DNA from: a bacterium
GTDB lineage: Bacteria; Chlamydiota; Chlamydiia; Chlamydiales; SM23-39
Reading direction: 5' to 3'
Assembly (NCBI GenBank): GCA_021818045.1
Contig: JAKAFF010000003.1
Span: forward strand, 2,167-22,505
DNA: 20,339 bases
The notes beneath the pieces were generated by a model. It worked only from the letters and a program-made list of their open reading frames with translations. It was not told where the DNA came from and made no database searches. Shown in pieces: positions 7,201 through 13,393 of the stretch (the first letter of the stretch is position 1; every line of letters starts with the position of its first letter). A program made the translations under genes and the position numbers.

Positions 7201-9459
7201 TCCAAGCGCGAATACAGGCATGATTTTAGAGGAAATATATTGGAAGAGCGCGCTCTTGTTCCCCGCAATATTGTACATCTCTCGAAGTACGATTTGATGG
7301 GGCGCCTTATTGAAAAAAATGAAGCAGCAGGCAGTTTTTGTGCAAAAATCACAAAACATAGCTATGATCGAATGGGTCGCTTAACACAGACCCTCAAACC
7401 CAACGGAATCGCCCTAAACTATACCTACCACCCTTGCGGCGATTTACTGTCTTTAATCTCTTCCGATGGAACCGTTCATTATTCTCGCACCTATGATCGT
7501 TTAGGACGTTGCCTCACAACCTATGACTGGAACACCGATCAGACCGCAGAAAGAGCATACGATCCTCAAGGAAATCTTCTTCTAGAAACGTTTCCGACTG
7601 GATATACGATCTCCTATACATATGATTCGCTTGGCCGTCCAACTCTCTGTACCCTTCCAGACCTCTCTTTGATCAGCTATAAATATGACTCTCTTTTTTT
7701 ACGCAAAATAGTGCGCTACGGCGCTGACCATTCTTTGAAATATACCCACACCTATTCTCGCTATGATGAAAGCGGGCACATTTTAGAGGAGCAACTAATT
7801 GGAAATCTTGGACTTATTACCCATAGCTACAACCTCCGCGGCCAAAAAGAGCACATCGCCTCCCCTTACTTAATACAACAAATCGAAAAGAGAGACGCCG
7901 TGGGCAACATTTTAGCCTACCGTTTCAATAATGATCTCCACGTCCTCTCTTATGATGAGCTCTACCAGATCACAAAAGAAAATGAACATACCTATTTAAT
8001 GGACGCTAATTTTTGCCGGCTCCAGAAAGACGAAGAATCTTACGAAACCAACGACCTTATGCAACTCACATCTCATTTTGAGTACGACGCGAACGGCAAT
8101 GCAATCCGGCACAAGGACACCGAATTTGTTTATGATGCCCTCGATCGACTCATTCAAGTCAAAACTCCAAATTCGCAAACTGAATATACCTATGACTTTG
8201 ATTCTAGACGCCTGACCAAGACTCTTTTCCAGGATCATTATCAAATCCACTCTTTTTATCTCTATGATGGCCACAAAGAAATTGGCGCCGCAAATGCGTG
8301 CGGCCAAATCGTCGAACTACGCGTACTCAACCCCACCTTTCCCTCAGAAATCGGGGCTACTGTGGCTATAGAAAGGGGGCAGAAAGTGTATGCGGCCTTT
8401 CATGACCTAACAGGAAATCTTTGCCAAGCAATCCCTCTAAGCGGCGACAAAAAATATGAGCCCATATCATACACTGCATTTGGAGAAGAGGACCATCGCA
8501 ATACAATAAGCTCGTGGCGCTACTCGTCGAAGCGCTATGATCCCGAAACCGATCTTGTGTACTTCGGAAGACGTTATTACAGTCCCGCTCTGGGGTGCTG
8601 GCTGACTCCCGACCCGGCTCAATCTACATCAAATCTCTATGCCTTTGTCCAAAACAACCCTTTCCGCTACCTCGATTTATTTGGACTGTACACTTCAGAT
8701 CGAGCAAGCGACGTTCATTTCTTTGACAGCCACCACACTATAACGAACAATTTTTCCATTGGCTCGATAGGTGAGGGCAGTGAAGGAACCGTCCACTATT
8801 TCTGCGGCATTGGGAATTCGAAAGCAGATGTCGAAAAAGCTCAATCGGCTCTATATCACGTTCTCGATGAAAAATATGCTGTGGATGCTCAATGGATTCA
8901 CAAACCTAATCTGCTCGCGGGTTTTAGTCTTGTGCTGTCAGAAAAATTAGCGAAAAAGGGAAGCTTTGTCCTTTGTCCCGCATTGTCTTTTTTAAGTGCA
9001 TCGTATCTGAAATCTTCTTACGTACAAGACGTGATTCATTATCAGACAGACCTTCTTTCCAAGAATGCCCAAGCCATTCTTTTAGAGAACAATCCACGAC
9101 TTAAACAGGTACATGTTCTTTTCAGCAATGCGAGCTTCTCGTTTAGAGAAGCTCTTCGAGCGCTTCCCACAGAATATCAGGACACAATCATCGTTCTGTC
9201 AGAAGGGCCCACAACGCTTATTGAAAGCAACTTAGCTCATCGCGTTTTCAACATAATTGGAGACCAAGACTGGCCATCGCGGATGTGCACAGGATTGATT
9301 AAGCCCCTGATTGATCGGAAAGGATTTGACGTTGAGTTCATACCGCAAAAGGAAACTCAATGGGGTGTAATTGGGCATTATTTCGAACAACCTCAATACC
9401 AAAAACAACTTGCCGAGCATATCCAAGGTGATATAGGAAGGACTTATGAAATTTATTAA
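4264..9459 (+). CDS. Large exported RHS/YD-repeat protein with unassigned C-terminal domain
   Basis: A protein of 1731 residues from ATG 4264. An in-frame ATG at 4246 adds six residues, but 4264 gives a clean Sec signal peptide (MRLFFIYFFFSILCAA) ahead of DFDPW. A typical RHS N-terminal block follows near residues 32-70 ('GKLALKETDLIVQGAQP', 'ISRTYVDG'). About two dozen YD repeats cover roughly residues 600-1300 (for example YDSLGRCIESID, YDLMGRLIEKNE). The RHS-associated core is at about 1420-1475 ('YFGRRYYSPALGCWLTPDP', 'NPFRYLDLFGLY'). Related proteins build a hollow shell around a C-terminal payload. The payload position here (about residues 1476-1731, 256 aa) is not a domain I can name; it has an alternating beta/alpha look. 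The usual DPxGL cleavage motif reads DLFGL. The stop overlaps the start of the first lipoprotein gene by 14 nt, which suggests coupled translation. Confidence 0.9.
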   Translation: MRLFFIYFFFSILCAADFDPWLVISAENEPSSLIDGKVSAITGKLALKETDLIVQGAQPIVISRTYVDGNWILFPSLQVEEATSHSKGHSYTIQENSGAKIRYKFTNQKEMRGDQLFRKYTPVDLENGYTNTSRGELSSRTHLSNNILWVGPKENQLILHLANGAIRTYHKVHHGLGKYNLTSEQLSNGTWMIYDYANKTELRSIRTTSPDRNLVYAHVNISYEHGKRAIRKIRIVGSDDQTVEYSCNETGVIVAMCSSMRSNQNFQYSPFRYPLHHFPNALQKISSPLDRNLQIDFYTAKTSWVHGEQARLENQEIRTNQKDNNDEWVTEWIFDPRCARVLSLSSPVGEDQTLHTTHTLLYDIPQRKTTLYDIENQKTEYRWDNHFRLTSIAQYGADATLQKTERFVWSSSGLLLCKTDIDHADRPLLAKRYFYNDKGDVLEEKTYGNLSGKGPPLLLGPDYVPIENGVEVHVRRFQYWEGRISLLRSVEDNFGKKIENTYLADTDLLLSQRIYDHGELQETKQWQYDANRLLIREVTKTQTAHLIRQITPKSDPPYFGMPWIIEEKYLDPKGQELLLRKTVLHYTKGAQICQKDIYDAKNQFSYSLYFKYDDKGRLIEETDAIGRIEQFRYDDCGNRIFHKHSSGRTIATFRFDHSNRRIASMQKGDDDVILNEEYTYDRKHRLTSEKKAFGYYATLHYDSFGHLSRKAIPSTGDCYSFLSDSFGRPILQTDPNGATTQTSYNAYGHPTRILHPDGGVEEFIYDLNGQLKTHIDQEGLETSYTYNIYGHVTSKTLSSKGEVYSQETALYAGPALQMKTDPEGNRTTYAYDPAGRVISTQFAGTITEYTYDSLSRLILEKTDEISTTKTYDLLDRLVEESRGNANLAHRIQYQYNTAGHKMAKLCFIDNQEAKELWFYDSLGRCIESIDPLGASTKTSYENAPFLTEITTDPLNLKTVKKYDALNRLTSIEVTQGTTLSKREYRHDFRGNILEERALVPRNIVHLSKYDLMGRLIEKNEAAGSFCAKITKHSYDRMGRLTQTLKPNGIALNYTYHPCGDLLSLISSDGTVHYSRTYDRLGRCLTTYDWNTDQTAERAYDPQGNLLLETFPTGYTISYTYDSLGRPTLCTLPDLSLISYKYDSLFLRKIVRYGADHSLKYTHTYSRYDESGHILEEQLIGNLGLITHSYNLRGQKEHIASPYLIQQIEKRDAVGNILAYRFNNDLHVLSYDELYQITKENEHTYLMDANFCRLQKDEESYETNDLMQLTSHFEYDANGNAIRHKDTEFVYDALDRLIQVKTPNSQTEYTYDFDSRRLTKTLFQDHYQIHSFYLYDGHKEIGAANACGQIVELRVLNPTFPSEIGATVAIERGQKVYAAFHDLTGNLCQAIPLSGDKKYEPISYTAFGEEDHRNTISSWRYSSKRYDPETDLVYFGRRYYSPALGCWLTPDPAQSTSNLYAFVQNNPFRYLDLFGLYTSDRASDVHFFDSHHTITNNFSIGSIGEGSEGTVHYFCGIGNSKADVEKAQSALYHVLDEKYAVDAQWIHKPNLLAGFSLVLSEKLAKKGSFVLCPALSFLSASYLKSSYVQDVIHYQTDLLSKNAQAILLENNPRLKQVHVLFSNASFSFREALRALPTEYQDTIIVLSEGPTTLIESNLAHRVFNIIGDQDWPSRMCTGLIKPLIDRKGFDVEFIPQKETQWGVIGHYFEQPQYQKQLAEHIQGDIGRTYEIY

Positions 9460-10033
9460 ACTCATCATCGTAACAAATCTTTGTATCTTTGCATCTTGTT
9501 GTTGTGATGTTTTAAAAATGCCTGAGTATAGATTGATAAAGAGATTTTCAACAAGAATTGAAAAAACAGGAAAAATCAAGCTATATTGTTATGGCATCAA
9601 CACCATACACCCGACTCCAACAGATCACATTAACGGCAAAATATCTGACTTTTATGTTAGTTATGAGATTTGCAAAAATCAAACAGACATTATTTCTCTA
9701 GGCTCTGCCAGGTGTCTGATCGTTTCTATTGCAGAGAGTTTTTTGAAAGAAATTAATTCCGACCCAGACATTAAAACCGAACTTGACAAATATCCACTTC
9801 CCAGTGACAGAATTCGCATCTCAGTACACTTTAGAGATAAAAATGATATTGAATTGGGAAATGAAGGCATTAGTGCCATTTTTTTAAAAGCGGATAAAAT
9901 TGAATATGAAAGATATGAGATTCGCGAGTATAAACCACCAACTGCTATCGGGAAACATTTTATGGTCCATGAGGAAAGCTATGGCGAGGCTTTGGAGATT
10001 GTAAAGAAACAAGGCTGTTTAAGGGAATTGTGA
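9446..10033 (+). CDS. Putative lipoprotein, candidate immunity or partner protein (copy 1)
   Basis: A 195-residue protein with a short lipoprotein signal (MKFIKLIIVTNLCIFASC), the expected lipidated Cys being near residue 18. The rest is soluble and mixed in charge, with no family I recognise. The gene starts inside the last codons of the RHS gene (14-nt overlap) with AGGAAGGA at 9435-9442 as ribosome site, so the two are probably co-translated. A gene directly after an RHS C-terminal domain commonly encodes the immunity protein, and a lipoprotein form would fit a payload acting in the periplasm or on the envelope; this role is inferred from position only. It is about 80% identical to the next gene over its full length without gaps. 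It could instead be a surface partner of the RHS protein. Confidence 0.72.
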   Translation: MKFIKLIIVTNLCIFASCCCDVLKMPEYRLIKRFSTRIEKTGKIKLYCYGINTIHPTPTDHINGKISDFYVSYEICKNQTDIISLGSARCLIVSIAESFLKEINSDPDIKTELDKYPLPSDRIRISVHFRDKNDIELGNEGISAIFLKADKIEYERYEIREYKPPTAIGKHFMVHEESYGEALEIVKKQGCLREL

Positions 10034-10034
10034 C
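9914..10034 (+). repeat. 121-nt near-identical block at the 3' end of lipoprotein copy 1 (partner 10527-10647)
   Basis: Bases 9914-10034 and 10527-10647 differ at only two positions, while the upstream parts of the two genes differ at many silent and coding sites. The identity ends sharply three bases after the last sense codon plus stop (common ...TTGTGAC). This points to recent gene conversion or a recent unequal exchange at the 3' end. Confidence 0.85.
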
Positions 10035-10058
10035 TATTTCCCAAGGGAAGGAGGATGT

Positions 10059-10646
10059 ATGAACTTCATTAAATTCATTATCATACTAAGTCTTTGTGTC
10101 TTCACATCCTGCTATCACGATGTCTTAAAAATGCCTGAGTATAAACTGATCAAGCGGTTTTCAAAAAGAATTGAAAAATCGGAAAGAATTTACCTATATG
10201 CTTATGGCATCAATGCTATGCACCCAATTCCTGAGGATCATATTCAAGGTAAAATATCCGACTTTTCTGTCAGTTATAAAATCTACAAAAAGCGAACGGA
10301 TATTATCTCTCTAGAATCTGCGAGATGTCTGATCGTTTCTATTGCTGAGAGTTTTCTGAAAGAAATTAATTCCGATCCAGAAATCAAAAATGAGCTCGAC
10401 AAATACCCGCTCCCCAGCGACAGAATCCGCATCTCACTACAATTTAGAGATCAAAATGATATCGAATTAGGAAACGAAGGAATAAGCTACGTTTATTTAA
10501 ACAACAAGAAGATTGAATACGAAAGGTATGAGATTCGCGAGTATAGACCACCAACTGCTATCGGGAAACATTTTGTGGTCCATGAGGAAAGCTATGGCGA
10601 GGCTTTGGAGATTGTAAAGAAACAAGGCTGTTTAAGGGAATTGTGA
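10059..10646 (+). CDS. Putative lipoprotein, candidate immunity or partner protein (copy 2)
   Basis: A 195-residue tandem paralogue of the preceding gene, 25 nt downstream, with a perfect AAGGAGG at 10048-10054. The signal 'MNFIKFIIILSLCVFTSC' ends in a plausible lipobox. Differences from copy 1 concentrate in the N-terminal half and in a short patch near residues 142-150 (SAIFLKADK against SYVYLNNKK), while 'ARCLIVSIAESFLKEINSDP' and the last 38 residues or so are almost unchanged. Duplicated immunity genes that drift in a few surface residues are common beside polymorphic toxins; that reading is an inference, since no family match is claimed. The gene converges on fic, with only 5 nt between the two stop codons and no clear terminator between them. 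Confidence 0.72.
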   Translation: MNFIKFIIILSLCVFTSCYHDVLKMPEYKLIKRFSKRIEKSERIYLYAYGINAMHPIPEDHIQGKISDFSVSYKIYKKRTDIISLESARCLIVSIAESFLKEINSDPEIKNELDKYPLPSDRIRISLQFRDQNDIELGNEGISYVYLNNKKIEYERYEIREYRPPTAIGKHFVVHEESYGEALEIVKKQGCLREL

Positions 10647-10651
10647 CAAAA

Positions 10652-11374
10652 CTACTGAGCCATCCCTTGCAAAAAAAAGCGGATCCACTCTTCCCACGAT
10701 TTTGTTTCTGTAATCGAATTGAGCTTTTGAAAGTACGCCGTGCGGCGACTCTCAAAAAAGCCACTCATAAAAAAGGCGGGTCGAGAAATCAGCCCCTTTT
10801 TCCATAGCCAGATCGGAATAAAAATGCGCGCTACCCGACCATTGCCATCCATAAACGGATGAATGATGAGAAATTGCCCCACAAAAATGGCGAGCTGCAC
10901 AAGCGGATCGAGTTCGCGGCTTTTCATGTAACGACACAAATTGGCGAGCAAGCGGGGTACATGCTCAGCTTTTGGGGGACAAAAATATCCCTCCTCGATG
11001 GGCTTATCTTTCGGCCCAATCCAATTTTGTTTTTTGCGAATTTTCCCAATTTCTGCGAGATCTACTCCGTCTTGTCTGAGAATTGCATGCACTTTACAAA
11101 AAAAGGATACAGAAGAGGGTGCATGCCTTTTTGCATACAAAATGGCAAAATCTAATGCCGCTTTTGCAAAGGCAATCTCCCGTTTTGCCCCTCCATGAAT
11201 GGTAGAGGTCGCCTCTTGCTGCTGTTTTTTTTCTATGGCAGTTTGGGTCGCCTTTTTCAATTGCTCGTCATAGCGGGCAAGCGCTTCGCGAGCCTGGCCA
11301 ATCTCGGGAATCAAAGCCTTCCAATCCAATTTTTTAAGCGGGAGCAAAGAGGGGCGGCATGGTTTGAGTTTCAT
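10652..11374 (-). CDS. Fic-domain protein (putative AMP/nucleotidyl transferase), short form
   Basis: A 240-residue protein with a Fic N-terminal segment ('LKKLDWKALIPEIGQA') and a complete active-site motif HPFMDGNGRVAR starting at His172. In the family this His activates a host or bacterial Ser/Thr/Tyr for transfer of AMP (or another nucleotide) from ATP. The N-terminal position of the inhibitory (S/T)xxxE(G/N) motif reads TSTIHGG, so the auto-inhibitory Glu appears to be His60. The protein stops at 'ETKSWEEWIRFFLQGMAQ'; many relatives continue for about 100 residues (often a winged helix), so this is a short or truncated form. The ATG overlaps the stop of the nucleotidyltransferase gene by 4 nt (ATGA), making it the last gene of a coupled minus-strand series. 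A relic of its 3' end lies at 4092-4200. Confidence 0.88.
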   Translation of the reverse strand: MKLKPCRPSLLPLKKLDWKALIPEIGQAREALARYDEQLKKATQTAIEKKQQQEATSTIHGGAKREIAFAKAALDFAILYAKRHAPSSVSFFCKVHAILRQDGVDLAEIGKIRKKQNWIGPKDKPIEEGYFCPPKAEHVPRLLANLCRYMKSRELDPLVQLAIFVGQFLIIHPFMDGNGRVARIFIPIWLWKKGLISRPAFFMSGFFESRRTAYFQKLNSITETKSWEEWIRFFLQGMAQ

Positions 11375-12591
11375 AGGCGCCCCATGCGTTTGAGGCGCTC
11401 TAAAACAAGGGGTGCTTCCTCTAATTGCTCATTGATCGCAATGCGCTCAGCTTCTTGTAATAAGCGCCCCATTGCAATGCCCGGCTTAATGCCCTCTTGT
11501 ATGAGGTCTGCTGCTTTGACTACGGGGTCGTGCCGATGAATGCGAGCAATCGATGATTGTAGCATGGCCATCCGTTCCTTGTGCTCTTGCAAAAATGAGC
11601 TTTGGCGATCTGTGGGCAAATGCGCACTTGAGATGTGCAGCACCGTTTCGGCTAGGGGATCTGCATAAAAATGGGCCCAGTCATACAGTTCTATGGGGTG
11701 AGAAGACATGAGCTGGTTTGCATGCGATAAAACTAAGACAAATCGCTGATCGGCTTTTGCAAGCTTGAGCTGTTTACAAAGCGCGAGTTGTTCATCGAGG
11801 ACGTATTCGGGAAAAAGGGGAAGCAAACAAGCAATGACAGGTGCTGTTGTGGGATATTTTGTGATGGGAAGCAGCCGCCTTTTGATTTCATCTTGAGAGA
11901 CATGGGATAAAATGGGAAATATCGTCTTCAAAAGCCCAAAATGATGCAATTGGAGCAACATGGGATGCAACGTGTGAAAATTGTGCCCTTTTACCATCTC
12001 TTGCCAAATGCGCTCCACAGCCACTGCCGGGAGTAGCTCCGCTGCATGTGCGCGGATGGCCTGGGCCGTTTTTTCTTCGATCTGAAAATGAAAGCGACAA
12101 GATAATCGAATGGCCCGGATCATCCGCAATCGGTCCTCTTGGATGCGTGCATGGGGATCGCCTATCGCTCGCAAAATTTTTGCATCGAGGTCAGCCCGAC
12201 CATTGACAAAGTCGTGGATTACCTGTTGCAAGGGATCGTAAAACATTCCATTGATAGTAAAGTCTCTTCTTTGCGCATCTTCTTGAGGGGTTGCAAACTC
12301 GATGCGCGTGGGTCTGCGACCGTCGCGATACTCAAAATCTCTACGGAAAGTCGCGACTTCATACTGATGCCCATCGATGATCACCATGATGATGCCAAAT
12401 GCGATTCCAACGGGCACTGTGTGGGGAAAAAGCGCCTGAATGGTTTCAGGAGAGGCGTTGGTCGCAATATCAATGTCATCAGATGGGTGTTTTAAAATAA
12501 AATCCCTGACCCATCCCCCAGCGTAATAGGCGATAAATCCCGCTTTTGCAAGAGTTTCTACGATGTATCTGGCCTGAGGATGCTCTTCCAT
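11371..12591 (-). CDS. CCA tRNA nucleotidyltransferase / poly(A) polymerase family (class II)
   Basis: A 406-residue protein from ATG 12591; a TTG one codon further upstream is possible but less likely. Class II nucleotidyltransferase motifs appear in order: GGWVRDFIL, the catalytic acidic pair in SDDIDIAT, 'RRDFTINGMFYDP', 'DRLRMIRAIRLSCRF' and 'VERIWQEM'. These enzymes add CCA to tRNA 3' ends, or poly(A) to RNA in the closely related PcnB branch; the two cannot be separated reliably by eye, so no symbol is given. Length fits the family (about 400). It shares one base (TGATG) with the MOMP-like gene upstream and four with fic downstream, so the three are probably one transcript. Confidence 0.88.
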   Translation of the reverse strand: MEEHPQARYIVETLAKAGFIAYYAGGWVRDFILKHPSDDIDIATNASPETIQALFPHTVPVGIAFGIIMVIIDGHQYEVATFRRDFEYRDGRRPTRIEFATPQEDAQRRDFTINGMFYDPLQQVIHDFVNGRADLDAKILRAIGDPHARIQEDRLRMIRAIRLSCRFHFQIEEKTAQAIRAHAAELLPAVAVERIWQEMVKGHNFHTLHPMLLQLHHFGLLKTIFPILSHVSQDEIKRRLLPITKYPTTAPVIACLLPLFPEYVLDEQLALCKQLKLAKADQRFVLVLSHANQLMSSHPIELYDWAHFYADPLAETVLHISSAHLPTDRQSSFLQEHKERMAMLQSSIARIHRHDPVVKAADLIQEGIKPGIAMGRLLQEAERIAINEQLEEAPLVLERLKRMGRL

Positions 12592-13358
12592 CAAAATACC
12601 GCTATAGTCGAGATAGTGTAAGCAAATTCATCGCGTACCCGTCTTTCAAAATTGACGTGTAATCGCCCAGTCAGCGATGCAGTAATACCATAGAAAAAAC
12701 CCCAATTTACTGCATTGTGATAAAGAATCGCTGGCGTATCTGGCCCTTGTTGGATATGAAGCCGCGAATGCAAATAGGAAGTTCCTGCATAAGGAGTCAG
12801 AAAAAATAGCCGCAAAGATAGCCCTAAACTTGCTTGCCATTCGCGCAGCGAAAGTTTTTGTTTTTCTTCACTCAATGGCAAGTTGAGTCGATTGAGAAAT
12901 TTAAAGTAGGTTTTGGGAGATGAGGGGACTGCAAAATACGTAAAGTCTGCGCTCAGATACAGGGTTCCCCATTCCACTAAAATAGCCTTGCCTCCTGTAC
13001 TCCAGGCAAATTGATAGGAAGATTGAAAATCAAACACAAGGTCGGAAAAAGAGGGGGGCGGCCCCTCATGCACCATCTCTTTAGATCCTCCGGCAGATCC
13101 AAAGAGTTGCACGCGCTCTAAAAGGATCAATGAGACGCTGGCAAGCTGCGAATGGAGGCCAAATTTGCGGATGGGGTCGATTTGTGTATCAGCTTCATAG
13201 CGTTTGTTGGAGGTGTAATCGTAAATGTATCCAGAAGTACATTTAAAAAAGGGGTAACTGGAGGAGAAAAAGCCGGTATTCATGATCGCGGGGTCTGCAG
13301 GGTTTCCGACATAGACTGCAAAACCGGGAAGGGCAAAAAAAAGAAAGAGCCATTTCAT
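12591..13358 (-). CDS. MOMP-like chlamydial outer-membrane protein
   Basis: A 255-residue exported protein. The signal 'MKWLFLFFALPGFA' is followed by 'VYVGNPADPAIMNTGFF', which closely resembles the mature start of chlamydial major outer-membrane proteins ('LPVGNPAEPS'). The body has alternating aromatic and polar stretches typical of beta strands, and the protein ends in Phe ('AYTISTIAVF'), as most outer-membrane barrels do. It is shorter than classical MOMP (about 390 residues) and has few Cys, so it fits the MOMP-like families seen in environmental chlamydiae. Expected location is the outer membrane, as a porin or surface protein. It is first in the minus-strand series with the nucleotidyltransferase and fic, and divergent from mutL with a 35-nt gap. 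Confidence 0.75.
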   Translation of the reverse strand: MKWLFLFFALPGFAVYVGNPADPAIMNTGFFSSSYPFFKCTSGYIYDYTSNKRYEADTQIDPIRKFGLHSQLASVSLILLERVQLFGSAGGSKEMVHEGPPPSFSDLVFDFQSSYQFAWSTGGKAILVEWGTLYLSADFTYFAVPSSPKTYFKFLNRLNLPLSEEKQKLSLREWQASLGLSLRLFFLTPYAGTSYLHSRLHIQQGPDTPAILYHNAVNWGFFYGITASLTGRLHVNFERRVRDEFAYTISTIAVF

Positions 13359-13365
13359 CCTGCAT

Positions 13366-13378
13366 TCAGTATACTGCA
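13366..13378. promoter_or_regulatory. Palindromic AGTATACT in the mutL / MOMP-like divergent gap
   Basis: The 35-nt gap between the divergent starts holds AGTATACT, whose TATACT reads as a -10-like hexamer on both strands, followed by CTGCAG. For mutL it lies about 19 nt before ATG 13394, a plausible distance; for the MOMP-like gene it lies about 11 nt before the ATG, which would give an almost leaderless mRNA. No convincing -35 was seen. Confidence 0.3.
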
Positions 13379-13393
13379 GTGGGGATTATCTGC

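Noticed and set aside
12139..12495. 118-residue plus-strand open frame opposite the nucleotidyltransferase gene
   Set aside because: Shadow of the conserved nucleotidyltransferase domain, with no independent evidence.
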